A stretch of DNA of 64,000 nt from the NCBI GenBank assembly GCA_041287365.1, contig JBEULL010000033.1, positions 127,215 through 191,214 of the forward strand. Reading direction: 5' to 3'. The stretch is from JAQVIJ01 sp041287365. Lineage in GTDB: Bacteria; Desulfobacterota; Dissulfuribacteria; Dissulfuribacterales; DYLC01. A model generated the notes under the pieces. The model saw only the letters and a program-made list of their open reading frames with translations. It ran no database searches and was not told the origin of the DNA. Shown piece after piece: positions 34,394 through 43,935 of the stretch (position 1 is its first letter; the number at the start of each line of letters is the position of its first letter). Both the position numbers and the translations under genes were made by a program.

Positions 34394-35759
34394 TGAGAAG
34401 CTGTGACAACATAGTATAACCTACCTGTCCTATGGACCCTGCTCCCAGGGTCAGCACCACATCTCCCTGCCGTAATATCCGTGAAACACACTCCGGAAGC
34501 TCGCTCACACTGGGCACAAAACTCACAGGGCAACCTGTCTCCTCTATTTTTCTGGCCAGTCTCTCTCCACTCACTCCCACTATGGGCCTTTCGCTGGCCG
34601 GATATATCTCAGTAAGAAACAACATATCCGCATCCTGAAACGCCGCTGGGAACTCATCCATCAGGGCCAGCGTACGGGTATAGCGATGGGGCTCGAACAG
34701 TACCACCAGCCTTCTGTCAGGCCAGCAGTAGCGGGCTGTCTTCAGTGTGGCCCCTATCTCCGTGGGGTGATGGGCATAGTCATCCACAAATGTGATACCA
34801 TCGCGCTCACCTATCACCTCGAATCTTCTGCCCACCCCCTGATATTCATAAAGTCCCCTGCTGATGGCATCAAAAGGCAATTCCAATTCGAGACCGATAG
34901 CCATGGCAGCAAGTGAATTACGCAGATAGTGCAGCCCGGGCACTCGAAGACGTATCTCTCCCAGCCCTTTTCCTCTGAAAACAGCGCGATAGCGCACACC
35001 AAAACCGATCAACTCTATGTCCACAGCCCTCAAATCCGCCTGTTCACAGGTGCCATAGGTCAGATAACGCTTGCGCAGGCTGGGCAGCAGAGAAGCAATG
35101 GCTGAATCGTCGGCGCAGAGAACGGCAAGGCCGTAAAATGGAATCTTTTCGATGAATTCATAAAAGGCCGCAACGATGTTGTCCATGTTTGAATAAAAAT
35201 CCAGATGCTCCCTGTCGATATTCGTCACCGCCACTATGGATGGCGTAAGGCGCAAAAAACTGCCGTCGCTCTCATCTGCCTCTGCCAGAAGAAAATCGCC
35301 GTTGCCCCACACGGCATGCGTACCCAACGCCTTAACCTTGCCTCCTATGATGACAGTCGGGTCCACGCCACTCGCCTGCAGCACAGAGGCCGCCATGGAT
35401 GTGGTGCTGGTCTTGCCGTGGGCTCCTGCCACAGCAATGCCGAACTTTTTCAGACGCATGAGCTCTGCCAGGAGTTCGGCGCGGGGTATGATGGGTATGT
35501 TGGCCTGATGAGCGGCCAGAATCTCCGGATTGTCCGGTGGGACGGCAGAGGAATAGACCACGACATCCGCACCCTGAATGTGCTTGGCTTCATGGCCTTT
35601 GTAAATTATGCCCCCTGATACGGCCAGTTTGTTAGTAATGTCCGTGGAACGCAGGTCGGAACCGGAAACCTTATAGCCCAGTTGTAAAAGCACCTGGGCC
35701 AGGCCGCTCATACCTATACCACCCACTCCCACAAAATGAATATGTTGTCTTTTATACAT
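34374..35759 (-). CDS. murC: UDP-N-acetylmuramate--L-alanine ligase
   Basis: Adds L-Ala to UDP-MurNAc with ATP. 461 residues, standard for the family. Motifs: N-terminal HFVGVGGIGMSGLA, ATP loop GAHGKTSTTSM, EADESDGSFL, and YAHHPTEIGATLKTAR in the C-terminal domain. It precedes murB with a 20-base overlap. In many related clusters ddl lies next to murB/murC; no ddl gene is present here. Confidence 0.97.
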   Translation of the reverse strand: MYKRQHIHFVGVGGIGMSGLAQVLLQLGYKVSGSDLRSTDITNKLAVSGGIIYKGHEAKHIQGADVVVYSSAVPPDNPEILAAHQANIPIIPRAELLAELMRLKKFGIAVAGAHGKTSTTSMAASVLQASGVDPTVIIGGKVKALGTHAVWGNGDFLLAEADESDGSFLRLTPSIVAVTNIDREHLDFYSNMDNIVAAFYEFIEKIPFYGLAVLCADDSAIASLLPSLRKRYLTYGTCEQADLRAVDIELIGFGVRYRAVFRGKGLGEIRLRVPGLHYLRNSLAAMAIGLELELPFDAISRGLYEYQGVGRRFEVIGERDGITFVDDYAHHPTEIGATLKTARYCWPDRRLVVLFEPHRYTRTLALMDEFPAAFQDADMLFLTEIYPASERPIVGVSGERLARKIEETGCPVSFVPSVSELPECVSRILRQGDVVLTLGAGSIGQVGYTMLSQLLNGQAIA

Positions 35760-35792
35760 AACGGCTCCAAAAAAAATAAATTCACAAATGTC

Positions 35793-36866
35793 CTATTTGC
35801 GCAGTTCCAAAAGCGCCGTTGCAATGCGCTCAGCGGCATCAGGTCTGGCCAGGTCAAACGCCCTTTCGCTCATGGCAGCCAAAAGGCCATCATCGTCCAG
35901 CAATCTCTGTATCTCGCTCGCCAGCCGAACCGCGCCTATCTCGTTTTCGCGAAAACACAAGGCAGCACCTTTTTGAGCCAAATACATGGCATTTGCCTCC
36001 TGATGTCCGGCAGCCCCTGTATATGGCACAAACACAGCAGGCGTGCCTGTGACAGCAACCTCTGCAACCGTACCCGCGCCGGCCCGAGCCACCACAAAAT
36101 TCGCCCAAGAGTATGCCTGGGCCATATCCTCGATGAAAGGCACGACCTTTGCATTGACTCCAGCATCTTCATAGAGCTTGCGCACCGTTTCTTCATCTAC
36201 TTTACCAGTCTGATGCCACACTTCAAGAAAAAATCCTGACCTGCTCAAAAGGGTTATGGCAGAACACACAAGCCTGTTCAAACCGCTTGCCCCCTGGCTG
36301 CCTCCCAGCACCAGAAGACGATGGCCGTTCAGACCCGACCTTGGCCGCAAACAGGCGAAAGACAACTCCCTGCGAACAGGGTTACCTGTCCATTGTATGT
36401 CTTCATGATGCAAAAGCCCCATCGTCCCCTCGAAACTCACCAGGATACGCCTGACAAATCGGGCAGATATGCGGTTTGCAAGCCCTGGAAGCATGTTCTG
36501 CTCATGTAAAGCAGCCGGTATTCCCAAAAGCCATGCAGCGACCAACACAGGGCCTGAAACATAGCCTCCCAACCCCAGCACCACATCCGGCCTGAACTCC
36601 TTCAACCATCTGCGGGCCACAGCTACATAATACGGCAAGGTCAGCAGGCTCTTGAGCCTGGCGATCCACTGAAAACCCGTCAGTGGTCTCACAGCCAACA
36701 CCCTGTAGTCCCAACCTTTGGGGCCAAGCAGGGCCGTTTCCATTGGCCTGCCCGTTCCGATCCACAGTATTTCCACCGGCATTTTGGCCTTGATCGCCTC
36801 TATCACCGCCATGCCTGGAAACACATGACCGCCTGTACCTCCGCCTGCTACGGCCAGTCTAAGCAT
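35793..36866 (-). CDS. murG: Lipid II synthase MurG (GT28 glycosyltransferase)
   Basis: Peripheral membrane enzyme adding GlcNAc to lipid I to give lipid II. 357 residues from the ATG at 36866, which overlaps the murD stop by 8 bases and puts the Gly loop AGGGTGGHVFPGMAV at the N-terminus; a longer frame upstream lies inside murD. Other signatures: LGLGGYVSGPVL, HEQNMLPGLANR, VLGGSQGASGLN, and the UDP-GlcNAc site RAGAGTVAEV. Direct murD-murG junction: the ftsW gene usually found here is absent. Confidence 0.96.
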   Translation of the reverse strand: MLRLAVAGGGTGGHVFPGMAVIEAIKAKMPVEILWIGTGRPMETALLGPKGWDYRVLAVRPLTGFQWIARLKSLLTLPYYVAVARRWLKEFRPDVVLGLGGYVSGPVLVAAWLLGIPAALHEQNMLPGLANRISARFVRRILVSFEGTMGLLHHEDIQWTGNPVRRELSFACLRPRSGLNGHRLLVLGGSQGASGLNRLVCSAITLLSRSGFFLEVWHQTGKVDEETVRKLYEDAGVNAKVVPFIEDMAQAYSWANFVVARAGAGTVAEVAVTGTPAVFVPYTGAAGHQEANAMYLAQKGAALCFRENEIGAVRLASEIQRLLDDDGLLAAMSERAFDLARPDAAERIATALLELRK

Positions 36867-38280
36867 CGTGCAACACCTCTGCCAAAAGTCTGTTGACGAC
36901 CGCCTGAAACACATCACCGCGCTCCGCATAACCCTTGAACAGGTCAAAACTGGCACAGGCCGGGGCCAAAAGCACCGCATCCCCTTGTGCCGCCGCCTCC
37001 ATCGCCTGTCTCACCGCCTTTTCCATGGCGGAAAGGCCGCCCGTCATATCCACTATTTCATAAACAGGACAGACACCTTCAAAAACCTTTGCGATGGCAG
37101 GGCCCTCTTCTCCAAGAGTGACCACAGCCCGAATGCGCCCTTTTTCGGCCCAATCCCTCAATTCATCGTATGCCTCGCCCTTTCCCCTGCCGCCTGCTAT
37201 GAGCACCACAGACCTGTCCATGGCGGAAAGTGCTGTGTGCACCGCAGCCACATTGGTGGCCTTGGAATCATCGTAAAAATCCACTCCATTTATCTCAGCC
37301 ACGAACTGAAGCCTGTGGGCAGGAGGCTCAAATGCAGAGATGGATGACGCAATCCCTGACCTGGCCTGCCGGCAATCATAAAGGGACAAAACCAACAAAA
37401 TGGCCGCCGCCAGATTTTCCAGATTGTGCAGACCCTTGAGCCTCCAGCCAGCGGTATCGTATGTCTCCACACCGTTCATGCCATATATTTCGACAAGACC
37501 ATCCTTTATCACCGCCCCGGACTCACCACCCCTTTCAAGTCCGAAGGTCATATATTCACTGTGCCCAAGACCAAAACCGTCCAACATGGCGACAAGCCCT
37601 GCATTCACCACCGCCTTTGCACCTTTGCTCAAAAAATTCAATCCCCTCAGTTTGCTGGCCGCATACCCATGAAAACCATCATAGCGATCCAGATGATCCG
37701 GAGCTATGTTCAAGATGGCAAAGGCATTGAATCTCGGCATGGGCAGCCCCAAAACCGGTTCATTCACAAATGTATCCAGTTGAAAACTGCTCACTTCCAG
37801 CACAGCCACTTGATGGCAGTCCTCGTTCACCAGCGAAATCAGGGGACAGCCTATATTTCCGGCCACCACGGGATTCAAACCCATACGCTGCAACATGTCG
37901 CCAACCAATTTTGTGGTAGTGGTCTTGCCATTTGTGCCGGTAATGGCCAGAATCGGGCCCTGCCACAGGCTGGCTGCCAGAAACAGCTCACCCACCACAG
38001 GAATGCCCATTGCCTGAGCAGACCTCAAAACCTCTATTTTCAAATCTATGCCAGGGCTCACCACCACCAGGTCAAAACGGTCTATGCCATCACAACTGTG
38101 CCCACCGGCCTCCATTTCCACGCTATTTGCTTGACACCACTCACAAAACCCTTGATTCCATGCGTAAAACGGCTTTACATCACTAACCCTTACGCAAAAA
38201 CCCTGGTCAATAGCCCATCGAGCCGTTGCCTGGCCGGAGACACCAGCCCCCAAAATCAATATGTTAGGCATGTCGCTCAT
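36859..38280 (-). CDS. murD: UDP-N-acetylmuramoyl-L-alanine--D-glutamate ligase
   Basis: Adds D-Glu to the murein precursor. 473 residues. N-terminal Rossmann ILILGAGVSGQATARWA, ATP loop ITGTNGKTTTTKLVGDML, and Mur ligase motifs NIAPDHLDRYDGFHGYAASK and DDSKATNVAA (C-terminal domain). It overlaps mraY by 4 bases at the start and murG by 8 at the end, so translation is continuous. Confidence 0.96.
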   Translation of the reverse strand: MSDMPNILILGAGVSGQATARWAIDQGFCVRVSDVKPFYAWNQGFCEWCQANSVEMEAGGHSCDGIDRFDLVVVSPGIDLKIEVLRSAQAMGIPVVGELFLAASLWQGPILAITGTNGKTTTTKLVGDMLQRMGLNPVVAGNIGCPLISLVNEDCHQVAVLEVSSFQLDTFVNEPVLGLPMPRFNAFAILNIAPDHLDRYDGFHGYAASKLRGLNFLSKGAKAVVNAGLVAMLDGFGLGHSEYMTFGLERGGESGAVIKDGLVEIYGMNGVETYDTAGWRLKGLHNLENLAAAILLVLSLYDCRQARSGIASSISAFEPPAHRLQFVAEINGVDFYDDSKATNVAAVHTALSAMDRSVVLIAGGRGKGEAYDELRDWAEKGRIRAVVTLGEEGPAIAKVFEGVCPVYEIVDMTGGLSAMEKAVRQAMEAAAQGDAVLLAPACASFDLFKGYAERGDVFQAVVNRLLAEVLHDA

Positions 38281-39356
38281 CTCAACTTCAATGTACTAAT
38301 GGCTATCAGCCCCAAGATTATGGAGATAATCCAAAATCGCACTATGACCTTGGGCTCCTTCCAGCCATTGAGCTCAAAATGGTGATGAATGGGCGCCATA
38401 CGAAAGATACGCTTGCCGCCGGTAGCCTTGAAATATCCCACCTGCAACATCACCGATACGGCCTCCAAAACAAAGACACCCCCTGCAATCACCAGCAGCA
38501 TCTCCTGTTTCACCAGCACAGCCACCGCCCCAAGGGCACCCCCCAGTCCCAAAGACCCCACATCTCCCATAAAGATGGAGGCAGGATAGGAGTTGTACCA
38601 CAAAAAACCCAATCCGGCCCCGACCATGGCCCCGCAGAATATCGCAAGCTCTCCAGCGCCCGAAATATATGGAATCTGCAGATACGAGGCTATGGAACTG
38701 TGCCCGGCCAGATAGCTGAAAAGGGTATAGACCGCCGCCACAACCACAAAAGGCCCTATGGCCAGACCGTCCAGACCATCGGTAAGATTTACGGCATTCG
38801 AAGCCCCGACCACCACCAAAATCGCGAAAAACACGTAAAACATGCCGATATCCGGCCGAAATTCCTTAAAAAACGGCACACTCACCTGTGTGTTCCAGTC
38901 ACCGAATGTATAGACCAGATAACCTGCCACCAGTGTGAAAAATATCTGGCCAACCAGCTTCCATCTGCCCTGAAGCCCACGGCTGTGCCTCTTCATGATC
39001 TTCTGCAGGTCGTCTATCAAACCGATGATACCGAACCCCCACATCACTAAAAGGCCGACCCAGACCAGCAGATTGGTGAGTTCCGCCCAGAGCAACGTGG
39101 CTGTGGAAATGGCTCCAATCACCAGAATGCCGCCCATACTGGGCGTACCTGCCTTGGCAAGATGGCTCTGCGGGCCGTCGTCCCGAATGATCTGGCCCAT
39201 CTGAAGCTCCTGCATCCTGCGAATGAACCATTTCCCCAAAAGCAAAACTATGCACATGGCGGTGAGGGCGGCATAGATCGTTCGAAATGTTATGTATCTG
39301 AAGACATTGAAGAACGACCAATATATGTGTAATGGATACAAAAGCCAAAAAAGCAT
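38277..39356 (-). CDS. mraY: Phospho-N-acetylmuramoyl-pentapeptide transferase
   Basis: Integral membrane enzyme making lipid I from UDP-MurNAc-pentapeptide and undecaprenyl phosphate. 359 residues with about ten membrane helices. Catalytic loops: SHLAKAGTPSMGGI, IGLIDDLQKI (Asp pair), NAVNLTDGLDGLA, and FMGDVGSLGLGGALG, ending with APIHHHFELNGWKEPKVIVRFWI. It starts one base after the murEF stop, which implies tight translational coupling. Confidence 0.97.
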   Translation of the reverse strand: MLFWLLYPLHIYWSFFNVFRYITFRTIYAALTAMCIVLLLGKWFIRRMQELQMGQIIRDDGPQSHLAKAGTPSMGGILVIGAISTATLLWAELTNLLVWVGLLVMWGFGIIGLIDDLQKIMKRHSRGLQGRWKLVGQIFFTLVAGYLVYTFGDWNTQVSVPFFKEFRPDIGMFYVFFAILVVVGASNAVNLTDGLDGLAIGPFVVVAAVYTLFSYLAGHSSIASYLQIPYISGAGELAIFCGAMVGAGLGFLWYNSYPASIFMGDVGSLGLGGALGAVAVLVKQEMLLVIAGGVFVLEAVSVMLQVGYFKATGGKRIFRMAPIHHHFELNGWKEPKVIVRFWIISIILGLIAISTLKLR

Positions 39357-39357
39357 A

Positions 39358-42324
39358 TCAATCCTTTTTCATCATAGTTGTAATCGCCTTCACAATCCTT
39401 TCCAAACTCATTCCACGAGAGGCCTTAATCAAAACTGTAATTTCCCCTTTTGCAAGCCCATTTTCAAGGCCAATGCCGCTGGAACGCACGGCATTCATAA
39501 GGGCGTCGGTGCTTTCATAAACTTCTACTGCATCGAAGGACATACCTGCATCAAAAGCGGCACTCGCCATCGTCCTTGCAAAACCACCTACCACGAACAG
39601 CCGGTTCAAACCACAGGCGCCAGCCAGCCGTCCCACTTGGGCATGATAGGCCTCCGCATTCTCTCCAAGCTCGAACATATCGCCGAGTATCGCCCACAAC
39701 TCACCCCTTCCCCAGAGCGTCAAGGTCTGAAGGGCAAGTTCCATGGAGGCAGGATTGGCGTTATAGGTGTCGTCTATGATATATAGACCCCTTTCAAATG
39801 ACTTCAGCTCCAGCCTGCCCTTTACGGGTGTCACTGCCGCAAGACCTGCCTGCACCGCCTGAATGTCGAAATCGAGACCAATGGCGGTGGCGGCGGCACA
39901 TAGGGCATTTTGCAGGTTTGCAAGACCGATCAGCTTCAATTCCACCGGAAACACATTTTCCCTGTCCTGATTTGCATCACGAACGGCCAACCCCAGTCTG
40001 GTGCCATTCTCGATCACAGACCAATTTTTCAAATAAATCACTGGGCTCAAACCCGCCTGTGCCGCTCGCTCTTCATGCAGACTGTAACCGATCTTTCGCA
40101 CCGCATTGGTCAGCCGGCCTGCGCTTTCTGCCAGCAGGGCGTCATCCAGATTCACCACCACCAAGCCGCTTGCATCGATGCTGCGCCACACAGCCGTTTT
40201 CTCGCGCAATACACCATGAATATCGCCCAGACCCTTCAGATGCACCGGCTTTACATTGGTTACCACAGCCACACATGGCCTGGCTATTTCGCAGAGTCTC
40301 TCGATCTCGCCTGGCTGATTCATACCCATCTCGAGCACAGCCCAATCCTCATTTCCCGGCGAGCCGAGAATGGTCAGGGGTAGTCCTATGAGATTGTTGT
40401 AGTTGCCCTGCGTCTTCAAAACACGGGCCTTTTGGCTCAAAATAGAGGCTATCATCTCTTTTGTGGTGGTCTTGCCGCAACTGCCCGTCACTCCTATGAC
40501 ACGATAGCCGCTTCTACTTCGGTGAAACCGCGCCATCTCTCCCAGGGCGTAGAGACTGTCCGGCACAAAAAACACAGGAAAATCCTGCAAAATATCGCAC
40601 ACCGCATTCCTGTCCTCTTCGTTCATCACCACAGCAACAGCACCCTTTTGCACCGCCGCCTGCACAAAATCCGCGCCCCTGAAGCGCAACCCGTTCAATG
40701 CCCAGAAAATTTGGGATGGATATATGTTGCGACTGTCCGTAGAGATACTGTGTAGGGCGATATTACCGCTCAAAGATGCCGACGGGCTTACACCAAGGGC
40801 GTTAGCTATATCCTCAAGAGTGAATTCGGGCAATGCTCCAATGCGATTTTGCAGAAACTCCCGAAGCACAAGCCTGTCATCAAAGGCATGGCGTACACCA
40901 GCTATCTCCTGATAGGTCTCATGCCCTTTGCCGGCCACCAGAATACAATCGCCTGCTCGCGCCAAAGAGCAGGCCATGGCTATGGCCTTTTTACGCTCCG
41001 GCTCCACATGAATGCGGCATTGCCTTTCAGAAGGCCACGGAAACAAACCCCGCCACATTTCAAGAAGTATTTGATTGGGATCCTCACTGCGAGGATTGTC
41101 AGAGGTCATGATTGCTTCATTCGCCAAAGAAACGGCAATATGCGCCATCTCCGGCCGTTTTGTCCTGTCTCTGTCTCCACCGCATCCGAACAGACAAAAC
41201 AACCTGCCATCACCCTTTAAGCTCGAAAGCTCCCTCATAACCTTGAACAAGGCGTCGGGCGTATGGGCATAATCCACAAAGGCATGAATGCCTTCAATGC
41301 GTACAGGCTCCAGCCTTCCGGGTACACCGGAAAGGGCGGCTATACCCTCCTGTATGGCGATCTTTTCTATACCGACGCTGATGGATGCAGCGATTGCCGC
41401 CAGTATGTTCGAGATGTTGTAACGACCCACCAGAGCTGAAACAATGGAGAGCGGCCCAATAGGCGTGATAGCTTCCATCTGAATGCCATGGAGATTCGAT
41501 GTATAGGAAACCGGCCTCACCATGGCCTGGCCATCGAAACCGTAGCTGATCTTTCGACCTTCGATCTCGTTCCAGAGTCTTTTGCCATAGGCGTCATCTA
41601 TATTGATGATGGAAAATTCCGGAGCGTATTCCAGAAACAGTCTGCGCTTGGCCTGATAATACGCCTCCATATCCCTGTGGTAATCCAGGTGATCGTGCGT
41701 AAGATTTGTGAAGATTGCGGCCTGAAAATTACAGCCTACCACCCGCCGTTGATCCAGGGCATGGGATGACACCTCCATCACCACGGCCTCCACACCGACA
41801 TCTCTCATCTCGCGCAGAGTCCGGTGCAGAGTCACCACATCGGGCGTGGTAAGCATGGACGGTCTTTCGACGCCCTTGAAGCGAGTGTTGATGGTGCCCA
41901 TAACACCAGTCTGTATCGCAGCTTTTTGAAAAACGGCCTCCAGCAGGTATGTGATGGTGGTCTTGCCATTGGTGCCGGTGATACCTATAAGTCGCAGGGC
42001 TTCGGTCTTGAGACCATAAAATGCAGCGGCCAGCCGGCCCATAGCCTCCCTAACATCGAGCACCTCTACAAAGATCGCTTGCCCTGCCTGCGAAGGCGGC
42101 ATGAGCGAGGGTGTATGCTTTGGCAGCACCACAAAGGAAGCACCGTTTTTTATGGCATCGGCTATGAAATCACAGCCGTTCAATCGGCTGCCCTGAACGG
42201 CCACAAAGACATACCCCGGCTTTACTTGTCGAGAATCCGATGTAACACCGGTCACTTTGCCTTGTCTGATAAGACTCAAAAGGTGATCGAATGAATCTTC
42301 AAATGTCTGATCCATGTCATCCAT
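39358..42324 (-). CDS. murEF: MurE-MurF fusion protein (mDAP ligase plus D-Ala-D-Ala ligase)
   Basis: One continuous 988-codon frame carries two Mur ligases. MurE half, residues 1 to about 490: ITGTNGKTTITYLLEAV, HDHLDYHRDMEAYYQAKRRL and DNPRSEDP, the last being the meso-diaminopimelate-type specificity motif. MurF half from about 500: FTLEDIANALG, then VTGSCGKTTTKEMIASIL, EMGMNQPGEIERL and DDTYNANPASMELAL. The join is a short segment (LREFLQNRIGALPEF) without stop or restart. So steps four and five of the stem peptide pathway are covalently linked. Start at 42324 overlaps ftsI-like by 8 bases; 42315 is an alternative. Fusions of this kind are known in some bacteria but are not the rule. Confidence 0.93.
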   Translation of the reverse strand: MDDMDQTFEDSFDHLLSLIRQGKVTGVTSDSRQVKPGYVFVAVQGSRLNGCDFIADAIKNGASFVVLPKHTPSLMPPSQAGQAIFVEVLDVREAMGRLAAAFYGLKTEALRLIGITGTNGKTTITYLLEAVFQKAAIQTGVMGTINTRFKGVERPSMLTTPDVVTLHRTLREMRDVGVEAVVMEVSSHALDQRRVVGCNFQAAIFTNLTHDHLDYHRDMEAYYQAKRRLFLEYAPEFSIINIDDAYGKRLWNEIEGRKISYGFDGQAMVRPVSYTSNLHGIQMEAITPIGPLSIVSALVGRYNISNILAAIAASISVGIEKIAIQEGIAALSGVPGRLEPVRIEGIHAFVDYAHTPDALFKVMRELSSLKGDGRLFCLFGCGGDRDRTKRPEMAHIAVSLANEAIMTSDNPRSEDPNQILLEMWRGLFPWPSERQCRIHVEPERKKAIAMACSLARAGDCILVAGKGHETYQEIAGVRHAFDDRLVLREFLQNRIGALPEFTLEDIANALGVSPSASLSGNIALHSISTDSRNIYPSQIFWALNGLRFRGADFVQAAVQKGAVAVVMNEEDRNAVCDILQDFPVFFVPDSLYALGEMARFHRSRSGYRVIGVTGSCGKTTTKEMIASILSQKARVLKTQGNYNNLIGLPLTILGSPGNEDWAVLEMGMNQPGEIERLCEIARPCVAVVTNVKPVHLKGLGDIHGVLREKTAVWRSIDASGLVVVNLDDALLAESAGRLTNAVRKIGYSLHEERAAQAGLSPVIYLKNWSVIENGTRLGLAVRDANQDRENVFPVELKLIGLANLQNALCAAATAIGLDFDIQAVQAGLAAVTPVKGRLELKSFERGLYIIDDTYNANPASMELALQTLTLWGRGELWAILGDMFELGENAEAYHAQVGRLAGACGLNRLFVVGGFARTMASAAFDAGMSFDAVEVYESTDALMNAVRSSGIGLENGLAKGEITVLIKASRGMSLERIVKAITTMMKKD

Positions 42325-43861
42325 CCAATGGGAAACGGGCTGCCTTGGCCGCCACGTCTTTCAGTGGTTTCAAGAGTTTAAAATATTGATCCGGCAGACG
42401 TTGCACTCCATCCATTACAAAGATATAGGACACCACCGGCGCATGCTGTGGATAAAAACCAAGGGCGGTTATCTGTATATTGTTATCCTTGCGCACAGGT
42501 GATGGAGCTGCAAACACCAGGGGCAGACCATCCTCATTGGCAAACGCCTCACGCAATCTCATGCCCAATTCCTCGGTAATTGGCACGGCCTTCGGCCCTG
42601 TGACCATGCCGCCGTCCCAATAGCTGATTTTCTTGAATACACTGTTGTTGGAATCCATCAAGGCCACATGGGGCGGCACCAATTTCCCCCTGTTTATCAA
42701 TGCCGAAAAAGCCCTAAGTGTCTGAACAGGAGTGGCCGCCATATACTGTTCCAATACGGCATCCCATGTGCCGGCCATGCTTGCAGGCAAACTTCCGGCC
42801 TCTTCTCCCGGAAGATCTATGCCTGTAACCTGACCGAAACCCAATCCCCAGAGGTCGTTCAATATATCCTGCTGAAAGACCATACTCCGCATCTCGGCAT
42901 CGGACCACGGGCTATACATACGAAACGCTCCGAATGTGGCGTCACTCCAGGCGCCTGGAGTGACATTGTAATCAGATAGAGCGGCCTTGCCCTTCTCCGC
43001 AGGTATCTGACTCGACGACGACCTTTCAGGATGATTCAAAGCAGCCCTTCTCTGTGCAATCCACTGCAAAAATACAGGGAAGAAAGAGGGATTAAGCCTG
43101 GCCGATATGGCGAAATTCGGATATTTAGCCCTATCATACTCCCAATATCTTTCGGGATCATAAAAAGGAATATTGACCAATGCCAGTATCTCACCGTTTT
43201 CTATGGCCATGATCACAAAACAACCACTGTCCCCCTGAAATACCTGTAACTGTCTTTTCAGCACATTATTGACCAGGTTCTGAAGCCCTCTTTCTATGGT
43301 GACAGGAAAGACGGTGCGGGATTTGTTGCGCAATATCTCGTCATACTGATACTCGATACCGTCCAATCCCCTGCCTTTCTGATCCACGAAACCGATGACA
43401 TGAGCAAAAAGCGGACCATCCAGATATGTCCTGTGCATAATCTCCAGTATATCGATGCCCGGTATCCCCGCCTTTTTCACTCCGGCCGCTTCCGCCTCGC
43501 TGATATCATGTTTTAGATAGACAAAACCCTGCGTACTGATAAATCTGGAACGGATATCCTCACATTGCATATGCAGAATGGAGGCGACCAGTCCACACCA
43601 TTGTTCCAAAGGAGGCGTGTTGATATGATAGGCGCACACCGAAAGAGAAGCGGTCTGGTCAGCCAATACTGCACCCGCACGATCCACTATACTCCGTCTG
43701 AACTGCACAGCAGCGCCGGCCGCCGCATTTTTATACCTTTCACCGCTGTCTTCGCCGCCTGCTTTACGGACGGCCTGCCAATACCACAAGGCGACCACTA
43801 AACCGATCAAACAAAAGGCAACTAGCAAAAATCTGTAAGGATCGCGTCTCTTCTCCCTCAT
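42317..43861 (-). CDS. FtsI-position penicillin-binding-like protein lacking active-site motifs
   Basis: 514 residues, membrane anchored (helix about 10-28). It stands where ftsI (PBP3) belongs and has the family frame: RSIVDRAGAVLA (about 56-67), a pedestal region with FAHVIGFVDQKGRGLDGIE (152-170), MAIENGEILALVNIPFYDP (218-236) and GFGQVTGIDLPGEEAG (341-356). But the serine-acyl site SxxK is replaced by LNPSFFPVF (256-264), SxN is absent in RSMVFQQDILN (325-335), and the KTG strand is missing (around 448-460, LVFAAPSPVRKDN). It also stops well short of the usual length. The frame is intact, so this looks like a kept pseudo-transpeptidase, not a broken gene. A structural role in the divisome is inferred. 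Confidence 0.85.
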   Translation of the reverse strand: MREKRRDPYRFLLVAFCLIGLVVALWYWQAVRKAGGEDSGERYKNAAAGAAVQFRRSIVDRAGAVLADQTASLSVCAYHINTPPLEQWCGLVASILHMQCEDIRSRFISTQGFVYLKHDISEAEAAGVKKAGIPGIDILEIMHRTYLDGPLFAHVIGFVDQKGRGLDGIEYQYDEILRNKSRTVFPVTIERGLQNLVNNVLKRQLQVFQGDSGCFVIMAIENGEILALVNIPFYDPERYWEYDRAKYPNFAISARLNPSFFPVFLQWIAQRRAALNHPERSSSSQIPAEKGKAALSDYNVTPGAWSDATFGAFRMYSPWSDAEMRSMVFQQDILNDLWGLGFGQVTGIDLPGEEAGSLPASMAGTWDAVLEQYMAATPVQTLRAFSALINRGKLVPPHVALMDSNNSVFKKISYWDGGMVTGPKAVPITEELGMRLREAFANEDGLPLVFAAPSPVRKDNNIQITALGFYPQHAPVVSYIFVMDGVQRLPDQYFKLLKPLKDVAAKAARFPLDG

Positions 43862-43935
43862 GGTCTCTCAACAATATGGCAACGAGAGAGCCCATCCTCA
43901 ATGACGAAGACCTTCGCCATGCGCAACAGTGTCCA

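Noticed and set aside
36866..36980. Longer murG start at 36980
   Set aside because: It would add 38 residues inside murD without conserved sequence; the ATG at 36866 places the glycine-rich loop at the normal distance.
37426..38385. Plus-strand frame of 319 codons opposite murD
   Set aside because: Antisense shadow with no family resemblance; murD itself has all Mur ligase motifs.
42605..42680. SVFK and SNN in the FtsI-like protein as substitute active-site motifs
   Set aside because: They lie at residues about 404-410, after the GFGQVTGIDLPGEE block, whereas the catalytic SxxK belongs before it; the match is accidental.
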